Source of the DNA: Climacteris rufus
Lineage: Eukaryota; Chordata; Aves; Passeriformes; Climacteridae
Assembly: GCA_013398175.1 (NCBI GenBank)
Contig: VZRZ01006835.1
Location: forward strand, 587,924 to 651,923
Length of the DNA stretch: 64,000 nt
Direction: 5' to 3'
Below, piece by piece: positions 15,385-28,160 of this stretch (positions are counted from its first letter, which is position 1; each line of letters begins with the position of its first letter). Both the position numbers and the translations under genes were made by a program. The notes under the pieces were generated by a model. It made no database searches. It had not been told where the DNA came from and saw only the letters and a program-made list of their open reading frames with translations.

Positions 15385-15700
15385 TGTGGTGACCACGGCA
15401 TCGCCGCGAGCCCGGCGTGACGTCAGGAAGCAAAGGGGAGGGTGGCGACAATACGGACACGGGGAGCTAAATAAAATATTTATAAATAGAACAGCATCAC
15501 TGCAGAGAGAATTACTGAATTATTAATCGTTGCCATAAAAAGCCAGTGGGTGACATCAACGTAAGTCATTGCTCCCACTTGCAGGAATGATACGGGCGAT
15601 TACTTCCAGATCAGAACTGATTTGTTTGCAGGAAATTATCGGTGCCGGCGAGATAATTCACGACAGTGCCTGCAAACAGGCCTGAGGAACAGGGGACAGA
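15385..15700. promoter_or_regulatory. Candidate CRE/MEF2-type enhancer
   Basis: A full palindromic cAMP-response element TGACGTCA (15418-15425) lies 55 bp from a consensus MEF2 site TTATAAATAG (15480-15489). A CRE-like TGACATCA follows near 15550. A GATA dyad, AATTATC and GATAATT in perfect inverted orientation (15634-15658), and a GCCTG-CAAA-CAGGC hairpin (15668-15681) come next. Local CpG content is raised. CRE plus MEF2 is a combination seen in activity-dependent neuronal enhancers; applying it here is inference. Confidence 0.35.
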
Positions 15701-18700
15701 CGTTCATCCATTTCCTGGGTACAAACCCGGGGCGGTCGCAAGGTGGCAACTGTCACCGCACCAGCAGTGTCCCGACATCCAGAGATGGCCACGGACTCCT
15801 GGGACTGTGCTGAAAATAAGCCCCCCCATCAATATACTCAGAAAAATGTAGAGTTTTGATGGTTGTCTTCCAAAAACTGCCTCCCAGCCCTCTCTGAGGG
15901 ACCTGCATAGCAAAAGCTGCACAAGTGAGGTCAGTGAAGCTGCCTTTAATGTACAAATGCCTCAAATAAGACCCCCAAACCACATGCAGTATCATATCCA
16001 GAGCCACTGCAGCAGAAGTGTCCCCAGGCTGTACATCCCAACAGCAGAACACATGCCAGCACCAGGGCTTTCCACCAAGAGAGGGGTTTTTATTATTTTT
16101 TTTAGCTAGCTCTATATAAGGGCTGTCGCTTACAGTACCAAAGCTAAAAATCCCCACAATGCTCTCCAACCAGCTGGCCCAAGCATCTGCTAGAGCCACA
16201 AAATGCAATTATATTGCTCCCAAACGAGACGTAAAAATATCTTGTTTCCAATACTCTTGGTTTTAAGACTCATACTTAATGTCCTCTGGGCATTGCGGCG
16301 GTGCCAGATCTCCGTGTTATGTACTTTATTAGAGCTGTGTGAATGTCATATTAATGACTCCTGACCAACATGTTTACACTGCAAATAAATTCTCCTGGAA
16401 TCCAGTGCCGAACCCCTTGTTTCCCAAGCCAATCTCTGCAGGTTTAAGGGATCCCCATACAAGCAGATGATGGAGCAGTGACATGAAGTACCAAAAACTC
16501 TTCTTTTTAATTTCTGGCTAATGGCTGAATAAAACTGAATATCAAAGGAAGCCAGTGCAGACTTCCACCACCAACACTGACGACCTTCCCAATCCTCACA
16601 CTTCCATAGCAGCTGCAGCTGAATCAGATGCAAGTGGTGAAACGTGGACACTGCATGGCCAAAAAGGTCTGACCCCAGATTTCCAGCAGGCTAAAACCAC
16701 CAAAGAACTCTGCAACTAATATTCCTCAGAAAATATGAAAAAAGATCTCGGGTTTTTTTTAAGCCAGTGCAGTAATTCCACCAAAAGTGCTGCAATCAGC
16801 AGAGTTCTATTCCCAACCCATCCCACGTTATATCCTCAGCTCACTACGCTACAAACCAGTGTCACCTCATGCTGTACAGTGAGATGAGCTCTGAAGAGAC
16901 TCAGGAGCTCCCTGCACATCCTCTCCAGCACCAGCAAGCAGGCATTTACAGAAACAAACCCCTTCAATGCCAGGGTGGTTTGGAGCATTCAGATTAGCAT
17001 GGGATTTTGTCTATTCCTATGAAAAATCAACTGCTGTAAGGAAAATTAAACCATTTTAAACTATTGTCTGTGGCTGAACAAATACATTGCTAGGGCACAG
17101 AAATTTGAAGTATTTCAGGTAAAGGAACTCAGCCCTACCCATGGCTCGTTCACTGCTCCTTCTTGCTGGCCCATGTCTGGCACATGTGAAATCCTCATCC
17201 CAAATCATCACCAGCTGGAGGAGCTGCAGGAACAAGATGCTCCCATGTGAGGCAGAACATGGGTTTCCACACTGCTGGCCTGGCCAAGCTGTCAGTGGGT
17301 GCCACTGACACACACTGGGGAAGGAGGATACACTTCTCTGCTGCCAAAGCCCCCTTAAACATCGTTACACGTTCTGTTTTCTGTAACTACAGCTTTGTGT
17401 CAGCTGCAAAGGAAGGTGCTCAGCCCAGTGCTGGTGGATGATCAGAGGTTTGCAGGTGATGCCTCTGCCCAGTGGCTCCCTGTCTGCATGGTGGGGCATG
17501 GGCAGGGCTGCTGAGGCAGGGCCAGGGTTCAGCAGCTGCATGGGCTGAGCACCCTCCTGTCACACCAACACCCTTTTTCCCTTTAAAAAAGGGGGAAGAA
17601 ATAGATTTATCACCAGAAGACACAAAGTCATTAAATAATTAAAAACAAAACTATGGGCACAATAAAAGCCCTCTGATAAAACCCTGCATTTTAATGCGTG
17701 TTAATTCCCCTAATGATTCTTTCTGTGTCTCACAGGGTCAAATCAATGTCCTCACAAAAAAATCCAATTACATCCCATTCATCGTATCTTTGGAGTGAGA
17801 CTATTGTTTGCTTTTGTCTGCTATCAAACCCTTTTCCCATTGCTTCTTGCCCGAGACTACAAACAAAAGGCAGCATGGCACCAGCAAGGTCAGACAAGAC
17901 AGAGCCAGCTCTGAAACCCTGGCTGGTCCTGGCTCCTCCATGATTGCACAGCAGGAGATGGAAACCAAGGGATGCCCAAACTCGTCACCAGCGAGTCAGC
18001 CCACAGCACCAGTCAGGCCAGGTGGCACTGGGTGGACCCCAAGGCCACCCTACACCATTTTCATGGGCAAGGGCACTGCGCACCATGGGCAGCCCCTGTG
18101 CCAGGATGTGCTGCCCAGCCCCACATCCCCTCTATCCCAGCTCTGAACTTAGCACCAGCACAAACTGAGCAAGCATTGCTGGGAAAAAAACCACTGAGAG
18201 CTGTGTGGATCCAGCTCCATTTCTGAGTGTGTTGGCCAATCCCAGGGCAATGCTCAGCATGTGGTTTTCCCTGTCTGCAAACACCTGCAGGCCAACACTC
18301 ACAGGACATTGGTGACCACCTCAGGGAATCACCCTGTAAAGCAGTGAGATGATTTAACATTCAAATCACTTGAGTTATGTTTTATCTTAAACTTGGTCAG
18401 ATAATCCAGTGGTTTAATTTAGACTTTGTTGCTGAGGCTGAAAGCATTTTATCTAAGTGTGCATTTATTTTTATTTTGCATTTCCCTGTTTGTTTAGATT
18501 ATTAGTTGGAATGCACCAGGGAGCCACCAGCTGGGAAGCCCAGTGAGCTGCATGAGACAGGACACACGCAGTTCCACTGTCAACAGACAACTGCCACCAA
18601 AGATGTCCCCGCTGCTCCCACAGCTCCGTGCCAGCCTGGCACTGCTCAGCCTGGTGTTCCTGGCTCAGGCACCATGCCAGAGCCTGGCTGGAGGCAGCGG

Positions 18701-21700
18701 TGGCAGAGCCCCCACAGGCTCCCAAGCCAACGTTACGTGACTGCAGCTCCTCAGACGCTTCAATATTTAATGTCAGCACATAACAGTCCAGAGCTGCGGC
18801 ACATGGGCGACCTGATCTCACCCGCCGTGTCCCAGCCGCCAAGGTGAGGACGAGTGGCAGTGCCCCAGCCAGTGGTGCAGGGACAGGGACAGCAGGGTGG
18901 GAGAAGCTCCCTCAGAGCACTCAGTGATGCCCAGAAGCTGCTGTGGAGCTGCTCATCTTTACACACAGGAGCTGGAGAGGACATGGCCACAAAGCACAGA
19001 GCAGATCGACGGGCAGGGATCCGGCACTGGCGGTGTCAGAGAGGCCAGGGACCCATCATGCACACAGGAAAGCTGCCAACTCTGGCCTGAGCTGAAGGAT
19101 TTCCAGTGAACACACACATTTTTTGGAAAAAAAAGAGTAAGTTATAAAAAGCTCTGAAATTCGCAATCAATGGGTTCCCTAAAGCCACGGATTGAACATT
19201 GGCTTCCTCCTCTCAGCTCAACCCCCTCCAGGTCATCCTGCATAATGTCAGAGTATTGGCAATTCCTACCTGACCTCTCAAAAGAAAAAGAGAAACTGCA
19301 ACAGAAAAGAACTGCAGGATTCCCTGGACCAGGCAGCTCTAGCCACCTTCTGGTCTCAAAGCAACACATAATTCATTAAAAAAACCCAGTCTGAATTTCA
19401 AGTTATTACTTCATATGAATTATACACACCCAAATTAATAAGCCTGAATCTATGCATGTGTTAGGAGAAAGCAGGAGAGTTTGTACATATCCCTAGATTT
19501 AGAACACAGAGCTAACAAAGCTCTGATCTCTTAAGCAAGCACATTTTTTCTCTTAGGAATTTACCACGTCCTCGCTGCTATAAAGACAAATTCCAGTCCA
19601 TCACTTCCTTATCGTCCTTCTGCTCTGAAATGAAAATAAAAATTCATGTTGACTATGGACCATCTTCTCAGCTGGGATTGAGCCATTTTCATTTTCTACC
19701 CATCCCTGCTCTCAAAGCCATTAATATTCTGAATATCACAACTACAAACTGCTCCAAATGCCAAATGGAGCGGGCTCCAACCACCTTGATCAGCATCATG
19801 GGACCAAAAATTTGAATCCCATTGCATTTGTCCAGTTGTTCAGTCTAAACCAGCAACACAGCATCAAAGGGACGTTGCCCATGAGCCAGGTGAAACAAGG
19901 AGGAGGAGAAGGGCAAGGCAAGCCCGCTAGTGCCCAGCAGGGACAGGAGGGACAGGTGACTACGGGCTGACAACACCTGCCAGTGACAAAACACTCCCAC
20001 AGCAAAATGTTTCATTGCCATTGCAGGCAGGACTTGGTTTGGTCTTGAAGCATTACCTGTCTGTAACTTCTCAAAGCAGAAACACTGGTCTGACTATGCT
20101 GAGGTGAGAAGGAGATGAAGCTCAAATATTACTGCAGTTTTGCTGACAAGCCGTGTCAGTAGCACAAGCTGTGGCTGGGGGTCAGAGGTTGCCCAGGGCT
20201 GCACATTCCAAGCCCACCCAGAGCTGTTTCAGGCCACACTTGCATGGCTTTGGTTTTCCAAGGCATGCCATGAAATTCCTGCCACATGCATTCATACCTG
20301 TGAAAATACCACAGAACAGCTTAAGCCAGATCCCTGGTCTGTTACCCAATGGATCAAAACCCCACCATTTTGGGGCCCAAAGTGTTGTTTTCCCTTGGTA
20401 TGGGGAGAGCAGGAGACATCCTGCAGCTTGCTGGCTGCTGCTCTCCCCCTTGCCCAGCCAAGCTGGCTGAGCTCACCTCTGCAGAAAAAGGCCTGAGGGC
20501 AGCCCTGGCAGTGCTGTCTGGTGCCATGGGACAGTAAAGCCTCCAAGTGGGAAATGCCTGTGGGTGGGGAGATGCTTGCCCTGGTTCCCCGCATGGCAGC
20601 GAGCGGTGGGATCGCAGGAGGGAGGATGTTTTCATTAATAACGGTGTCTTGCCAACCATCTGCTAAAGGTCCACACTATTAATTTAACAGGAAAAAATGG
20701 AATAGATTACTCTACAGTTTTCAATTAAAGTACATGATGTCTTCAAACTGCAACCTTAATTAGATATTATAGGGTGACATTTAGGAATCCTGAGCTGTGA
20801 TGGCTGATCGAGTCATCTGACTGCGACAATGTTCCACAGCACTGCTGGGGCCTCATGCACCCAGCACCATCAGGAAAGCTGTCTGTCCTCAGGTTCCAGC
20901 GCTGGAGCAGCTTAGCCAGACTCCTGGGGTTAAAGGAGCACAAGGGTGAAACCCGTGGCAGGCTCAGCACAACAGAAAAACAGCTGCAAACAGGCTTGGA
21001 CACAGTCCCAAAGAAAGCTTATGGAGAGGGGCAGGAGATCCAAAGAAAGGGAAAAAAAGTAAACAAAGGGAAAAAAAAGTAGCAAGAGGATAATTCAAAC
21101 CTTTTATTTTCAAGGCTAAACCTGGTATGAAAAAACTGGATTCAAACAAGAAATAATTTTCTCTAAAACACATGAAAAGGAGAAGAAAAAAACTCCAACC
21201 AAGAGCACAAGCAGTGACTAACAGGCACTTGAGCTGAATGAGACCTGCTTGGCTACTTCACCTGCCAAGCACACGGACAAGAGCAAACAGACACACGATG
21301 GGTCTTTACAACAGCAAGAGAGCAATTGGGCACAAGCCCCCCAGCCGTGGCTGCCCTGAACCGCTCAGAAGCGCCGTTTGTCACAAGGAAGAGCAAAGTC
21401 AGCCCTTGCATCAGCCCATGCCTAATGGGATTAGGATGGATTTTATCTCCCATTTAGGTCCCTCACTGAGGGACAGCTAGTAAAACAGAGCAATAATAAA
21501 TAACGCCCAATCCTGAGTTACTGGAAAACACCCACAGGTCATTATGTGATTTTTTTTTTCTTTTAAATGACCTTGGACTAAACCCTGATTTAAAGAACTA
21601 TGAACACTGGCATCCTGCTGGCACTGCTGGTTCAGTTCACTTTTCCTCTGGAGCCTGAAGAGTCAAATATGCAATGGGATAATAAAACAAAGCAAATGCA

Positions 21701-23480
21701 CTAAGATCGATGTGTTTATGATGCATTAATTACACCGTAAAAGCAAAAACTTCAATTATTTTGCACAATTCGAACAGTCACGTGGCTTGAAGATGCTGAA
21801 GTGCATTCCCCTGCTCCAGAGTGGGTATGTCAGAGATGCTGCCCCGCTCTCAACTCCCACAGAAACCAGGAGGAACATGGAATTTTCTGCAGCTCTCCTC
21901 CACTGACTGGCAAAGTCTGACTGTGCCATGGGGGATGGAGCAGATCCCCTGTGAACCTGCCCATGCTGGGGCCTCCCCCCCGGCCAGTCCCACAGGGGGA
22001 CACACCAGTCCCCTCTCGGCAGCGGGGCCGCCGTGCGCAGTGAGGTGACAACAGCAGTGCCTGCTCCATTCGCCTTCTCTTGCATGGAGACAGCAGCAAA
22101 GCCTTCCAAAGAACTGTGCAAGGATCATTAAAAGGGAAATATCCACAGCAATCGTCCCTTTCTGCATATTCCTCACTTCCATATGCTCTGACATAATAAT
22201 GTGCCACAGTCCTGCAGAACTGTCTTTTCAGCATGTTTTTGCATTATGCCTAATTCTGTCAGAGTTTTTCAGTCCCACGTAACGACAGCTCAATGCAGAG
22301 TCAGATATAAATCTGGCTTTAAAGACTCTCACCAGGAATTCATTTAAAACTGTAAATGTTAAAAGATTCTGTTGCTGATTTATGGCATTTTCTTATTTCA
22401 AACAGAATTAAAATCCTTCTCAAAAGATACATATTCAATCACTATAAAAGCTGCATTCAAATCATGCTGCTGGTCAGACTGAGAGCCACAAAGTCCAGAA
22501 ATCTAGGAATAGTAGGGGAATCCAGGAATAGCAGGGACTAGGACATTTTACTCGCTTGACCAACACTGTGCTGTCATGCCACTACCTCAGTCTCACATCT
22601 TAATTAGTGGGAAAGGGAGTCTTGGATGCTGCTGCTTTTATGCTCCACCTATCCCCCCTCCAGCCCAAGCACAAGGATCTCTTCTCCTGAAGATCCAGTT
22701 GAACAGAGGAGCTGCCGCACCTCAAGTGATTACTGAATGAGTTTATTCGTTTTCCCTTGTTTACACTGAAGGCCCTCCCAGCTCTGTCAATACCACACAA
22801 ATGTCCTGTATCATTGTGCAAACAATATTTAGTGCTAAAAAAAATTACCAATGCTACTCATTAGCATCATTCCTATAAGAATTGTTCATGTTTTGCATTT
22901 GTGAACAGAGAACATCGTAGAGCCATGAGCCCCACAGCACCTGTAACCCTGTACCCAAGCATAGCCAGGCTGATGGAAGCTCAGGAACAGTGTTTGGAAT
23001 TAACCTGTGCAGTGCCAATACAATTCACAAGGGGGTTTTAAGTATTCAAGATGCCAAAAGAACCACAGTCTTTGAGAAGTTCATGGCTTCTGGCAGTCCT
23101 TCCTGGAGGTGCATCACCCGACCTGTGCAGGCATTCCTAATCTTGCGCTGCTCCACTGAAATAAAAAATCTAAATGGAAGGACCAATATCAAACACAAGA
23201 GTAAACAAGTAGAAGCAGCCAGAAAAAGCATTATTCAGATATTTCTGTAATTAATTGTTCATTATTGACAAGCCACAGGTGCATTAGCAGAAAGGCAGGG
23301 CTCTGCACCGTACTGCAGGACATGTCTTCAGCATCTCGGGGAGTGGTTCTGTCCCAGGCCCAGCTCAGGTCCAAGCCAGTTGTGCTACTATCCCCAGCTC
23401 CTAGCTGGTGCTGCTGGGTTGGTTGGTTTTGGTGAGGTTTTATGTTTTGGGGTATTTCCCTTCAGATCTTCCCTGGTAAA
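15701..23480. other. Intronic sequence, nothing firm recognised
   Basis: No coding match on either strand and no interspersed repeat recognised. It contains only the small 22501-22538 duplication. Confidence 0.6.
22501..22538. repeat. 19-bp tandem duplication
   Basis: Two adjacent copies, ATCTAGGAATAGTAGGGGA and ATCCAGGAATAGCAGGGAC, differing at three positions plus the last base. A local duplication of no evident function. Confidence 0.7.
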
Positions 23481-23623
23481 TTCAGAATTGCAGAATATTC
23501 TGAGTTGGAAGGGACCCACAAGGATCATCAAGTCAAACTCATAACTGAATAACTCATACAGGGACTGACCCTGTGACCTCAGCATTATTCACACCATGCT
23601 CTAACCAAATGAGCTGATCTCAG
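23481..23623 (-). mobile_element. tRNA-Ile-derived SINE with CR1-type tail (TguSINE1-like)
   Basis: On the minus strand, 23623-23550 is a 74-nt head that aligns end to end with eukaryotic tRNA-Ile: the A-box region reads CAGCTCATTTGGTTAGAGC, the anticodon loop region keeps GAATAA, and the B-box region reads GGGTCAGTCCC. It is followed by about 68 nt (23549-23481) matching the avian CR1 LINE 3' end: the complement of the hallmark GAGTTGGAAGGGACCCACA, then degenerate ATTCTG-type 8-mers. Head plus CR1 tail is the layout of the passerine SINE TguSINE1, mobilised by CR1 reverse transcriptase. Mutated box sequences suggest an old, inactive copy. It is the best lineage marker in the window. Confidence 0.88.
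23550..23623 (-). pseudogene. tRNA-Ile-like head of the SINE, not a functional tRNA gene
   Basis: The length (74 nt) is exactly that of tRNA-Ile, and identity is high through the D arm, anticodon arm and T arm. However, the anticodon-loop context is altered (TGAATAATG in place of CTAATAACG) and the acceptor stem no longer pairs. It runs directly into CR1 tail sequence. It is best read as part of the retroposon. Confidence 0.8.
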
Positions 23624-25645
23624 GGTCATTTTGATGGATTCTTCACAAAAATGGGAACAAGTGAAGTTTCTGGAAGCAGTTCCCAAATGCTGATCAGCTC
23701 CAGCGAACTCACAATGCTCACAGCTGTCATCAAATCATTCTCCCTTCTCTAGGGCCATGAAAGGAGAAATATTTCTGCCCCATGTCAAGATCCAGCCATG
23801 ACAATTAACCAGGGCCAGTGGCCCAGGGGGCACAGCAGGTCTGCCCCCAGAGTGGCTGGCAGTTGCCAGCTGGCTCCCATCTGTGGGAACTGCCCCTCTG
23901 ACCTGGAATTACTGTGTGTGTTGGCACTGAAAGGAAACAACCATAAAACCTGAGCAGCATCAGGGAACTGTAAATTCCTTTCGGGTAATTTTCAGACTTC
24001 TAAAGTGTAGTTAATCCTCACTTTTGAGAAAACATATAAGAAAAAAAGGACAAGGGAATAAAATGACCAGAAAAAAGGATATTGTTTGTGTTAAAAAGCC
24101 ATTTTTTCATTCTGTGCAATGCCAGGACAGCAAACTGCCAAAACTGCCGGGGATTCCCAACACTTCTCCTTGGAAAGGGGTCAACGAGAAGGCTGGTGAA
24201 AGGCAGGGCTGATGCCATGTCACTCCAGTCACCCCTGGACCACCAGCAACAAAGGACATTACTGTAGGCTGTGCTGGGGCTGCTGTGTCCTTTCTCACGG
24301 AGACGAGCCAGCGGAGAGCACGGATGCTGCTTTCCGAAGGTTAAGCATCACAGGCAGTTTCATGCTCTTTACATTTCTAAGTGGTTGGTTTTGGATTTTT
24401 TTTTTTTAAATTATCATAAATCTCAGCATCTGCTGCTGGGGCGGGAGCCCTTTGGCTCTGTGCTCAGCCAGGGAAGGGAACGAGGCTGCCAGCGGCTGCT
24501 GCAGGTGTTATTTTTAGTGCGACAGCTATTTACCAGCTCCATTCCCAGAGGGAATTCAGGGAGTAAAAGGGATGCTGATGCATTTCTTACTAAATATAGA
24601 AAAGGGGGCGAGCCACCACATGCAGCATGACTGCAGCTGCCCGCTCCCACTGGGATGTGGCCTCAGGGAGGGGGATGCAGCCCCAGCGGTACCCGATGCC
24701 GTGGTGGGGCCGCCCCAGCACAGGCTCCCTATTCACCACATTCTAACCTTCAAGCTGATGTTTGGAAAAAGCTTTCCAAAAGCAGCTCTTATACCTAATT
24801 GGCTTCACTTTGAAGCCCTGATCCTCTAATGAATGGCTCCCAAAATCAAACAAAGTATTTTCAACACCAACAAAATTGCCTGTTATGAAAGCAGAACGTT
24901 TTTAGGGTAATACTGACTTTAACACTCTGTCAAGGCACACTGACAGCAGGATTAAAACAGCCCTCCCTCTGCTCAGGCAGCCCAAATCTGGCCACTGAGA
25001 GGGGACACTGAACATCCCAGGCTGTGTTTCACATCCTCAAGAGTGGGCTCATTTAATATTAGTTTAAAAATATACACCTTATAAAAACAATAAAATCCTG
25101 CTGATGAAAGAAAGGGATGTGTTTCAGAATTACTCTGCTCTTCTCTGGTTTTAAGCCTTCAAAGTTCTAGAGAGGCAATTTTGACATCCAGGAGCTCTGC
25201 AGGCCCAGACAGATGGGAATTCCCGGTCGAACTCCCTTTTTATTTCCTTTATTGCTTCATATTTACCAACAACCTGGAAGCAAGCAGTGTGAAGGTGCCA
25301 CTTGAATATGACAGAAGGCATTTCCGAGCGAGCCTCAGAAAGGCTGGAAAACCAGCCCAGAGCCCTGGACAAACTGCAAACTGGGCAAATGATTGGCATG
25401 ACACAGAGTGCGTGGGATGCAAAAAACACAAAGTAATGGTGATTGGAAGAGCAAGATGCATTATTCATCCAGCCTGCGAGGGTCAGTGCTAATGGCATCA
25501 CTGCTGGGTAAGTGAGGGCATCAGGGCAGAGCACAATGGACACCTTGGACACACCTGCATCACCATGAGCCACACCAGTCACCCCAGACCCACTCTGTGC
25601 TACCCAAGGCTCCTGCTCTGAGTGACCACCCCACCCACGGGATGG

Positions 25646-25708
25646 AGAGAGATCTACATATCTGTATATCTATAAATCTATATACAGACAGGTACACACA
25701 CACACACT
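25646..25708. repeat. TATC-like and AC microsatellite
   Basis: ATCTACATATCTGTATATCT-type sequence runs into an uninterrupted (AC)n stretch at about 25693-25706. A simple repeat. Confidence 0.7.
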
Positions 25709-26388
25709 CCTTGGGACACTCTATTTCCCTCTACAGTTTTCTGAAGTGTGACCACTTACAGACCAGAAGAAAAAGAGTTTAAAGAATTAAAGTGCACTTA
25801 AGTTAGGGAACACTAATGAAGTCACACCTTTATTGGGCATAATTGAGAATACAGCCCTGCCACTGTTTGGATTATGAACTGCAATTTCTGGTCACATGGA
25901 AATTAGCAGCTACCTTCTCCCAGACCAACCTGTTGGGAATGAAGTGCTGGTCACACACACCTGCTGCAGCTCTCTCTGTTTCTATGGGGGAAAGCAACAG
26001 CGTTTCCCCCTTATTTCCCTTTCCTGGGGTTTTCACTGCCTTACTTGGCCCCGATTTACCCTGCAACCATCCGACAGCAGCGCCAGCTCAGGGGTGCCAC
26101 TCTCGAGGACACCACAGGCAGGCTCAGCATCCTCAAGGGCAGCCCAGACACGACTCCCGGAGGGCCTGGCAGTGCCAAACATGCTGGGCACGCAGGGATG
26201 GCATCCAGGCGCCAGTGTGCCACAAGGGAGAGCCTGGCAGGCCCATCCCAGGGATGGGCTTTGTGCCATGCTATGCTCTGGGAGTATTTCAGAACAGGGC
26301 AGCTCCCAGGCCCAGAGTGTCGTGCTGCCAAGAGGAGTCTCTGGCATGTGGAGACAGCTTCTTGTGTGCACTTAAAATACTATTTGAT

Positions 26389-26418
26389 CAAAAAAAAAAA
26401 AAAAGAAAGAAAGAAAAC
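26389..26418 (+). repeat. Poly-A / GAAA microsatellite
   Basis: A run of about 14 A followed by GAAAGAAAGAAA. It could be the tail of a decayed retroposon, but no element body is recognised upstream. Confidence 0.8.
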
Positions 26419-27889
26419 AAATCCTGTTTTGTGGGAATGGGAGCATCAAGAGCAGGAATGGCTCACTGACCTACTCTGCCAAACTGAAAACACTTCGGCT
26501 GTGTCTGTGTGTACCCCTGCCTTCAGCTGGTGTGGCTCCTGTCTGCTTGGCTCCAAACGGGGAGGAAAAATGCCATTTCCTCAGTGCCTACCGTGGAGCA
26601 CTGTGAGGAGTGGCAAAAAGGAAAGGCTGTGCTGTTCCAGATACAAAAAGAGTACACAGAAGTAGAAAAACGTCATCCCATCACTTAATGTATGCAAATT
26701 ATGTTAAATATTTCATTCATTAAATGGCTCAGGTTATTACTGAATTGTACCTTAAGCTGTTCAGAAAGTTCATTCTTCTTGCACTTGCTCAGTAATGTGA
26801 AATAACCAACTGAAATGAATATTTTACAGTTTGTGCAGACAGAACATTTATTAACAATTCTTTCCCTCTCAGAGTCCCTCTCCTAAGCAGGTTTCAGGCA
26901 CAGTGTGACTTAAATTATCCAGAGGGAATGAATTTTGGTTTATTTTTAAAAGTTTGGTTCACTCCCAGTTTGAAAGAGCTCAGCAACCTGGGAGGACCCA
27001 ACCACAACCCTGCAGGGAGAGAGGAGCAGTCACAGAACTCTTTCCCCAAAGCCGGCGGAGGGAGCCGGAGAGGAAAGCAGCCACAGAATTTGGGGATTTT
27101 CCTTACTCTGAGCCCAGACAGCTCCACTGATCGCAGGGAAACAGCTCCTGCAATAGCCCATAACGTGCCACGGGTCCTGTGGGATTTCACACAAGTAATG
27201 TGAAGTGACAGGGCTCTGGCTCCCGCCGTCCCCTGCCCCGGCGCCGCCGCCGTCCCCTGGGCCAGCCAGCCAAGGGGAAGGGGCCACTCTGAGCAGCTCC
27301 CGCTGCTTCCAGCATCACTGACAGCCCAGGCAGCAGCGTCCTCGCCCATGGTGGCAAGGTCATCACTAATTCAAATTACAGGAGCAGGTCCCGATTAACC
27401 CACCAGCACATTCCAGCAGCTCCCAGCCCCGGGTTCCAGCACACAGACCTCCCTCCCTGGGGTGAGGGCAGGACACAACACACCCCAACATATGCCCATA
27501 AGACTGGCATCACACAGGCAGCACCCCAAGGGGTAACACAGGCGTCCTCCACCACCCTCCCACTGTGTCTCCAGGTGACTTTCCCTTCGCACGCCACAGG
27601 CAGCTCCCAGGGAAAACCCACTGGGCTTCAACCCAGCTCTTAACACGGTGTGGCAGCCACATCTGTGTGAACTTCCAGGCTTAAAGGAGACAGATGGATA
27701 AAAATAATTATCACTGGAATGGCGGCTCAGGCATCTAAGTCAGTCCCTGGCCAGTGACCCAGGAAAGGCGGCTCCTTCTGGCACAAGGGGATGGAGGTTT
27801 ACAGCCTCAGCTGAGCAGACACCCTGCAACGTCTCATCAATCTCGGCTGGGAAAAACCTTTCCATTTCCAACGGGAATATGCAAACCAG

Positions 27890-28160
27890 GCTCCGCACTG
27901 TAAATCTTCCTTTGCGGCGCTAAGGAGATAAGTAGGACCTATTAACCTCCCATGTTATTTCCAACTTCATTATTGGAGCTGACACAGGGAGAGCACGCGG
28001 TGACGGCTCTTTTTGGCAGAGTGCATGTAAATCGCTTTCTCAAAGGAAATTACTTCTCTGGGCTGAATGTTATTAATCTAAATTCTCCCTTAGTCAAATT
28101 GTTGCCCGTAATAAATATGGAACAGGTTGCTATGCTCATCTCTGAGGGCATCCTAATCCA
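27890..28160. promoter_or_regulatory. Candidate conserved non-coding element
   Basis: This block contains a POU-like ATGTAAAT, several ATTA/TAAT homeodomain cores and a CGCGGTGACGG string, and it has no repeat signature. Its texture differs from the surrounding intron. The evidence is weak. Confidence 0.15.

Noticed and set aside
23327..23343. RE1/NRSF-like TTCAGCATCTCGGGGAG
   Set aside because: It has three mismatches to the 17-bp core consensus, including in the right half-site. Too weak to call.
25843..26665. Overlapping plus-strand ORFs of 159-208 codons
   Set aside because: Three frames are open over the same stretch, the composition is ordinary intron, a poly-A/GAAA microsatellite lies inside and there is no family match.
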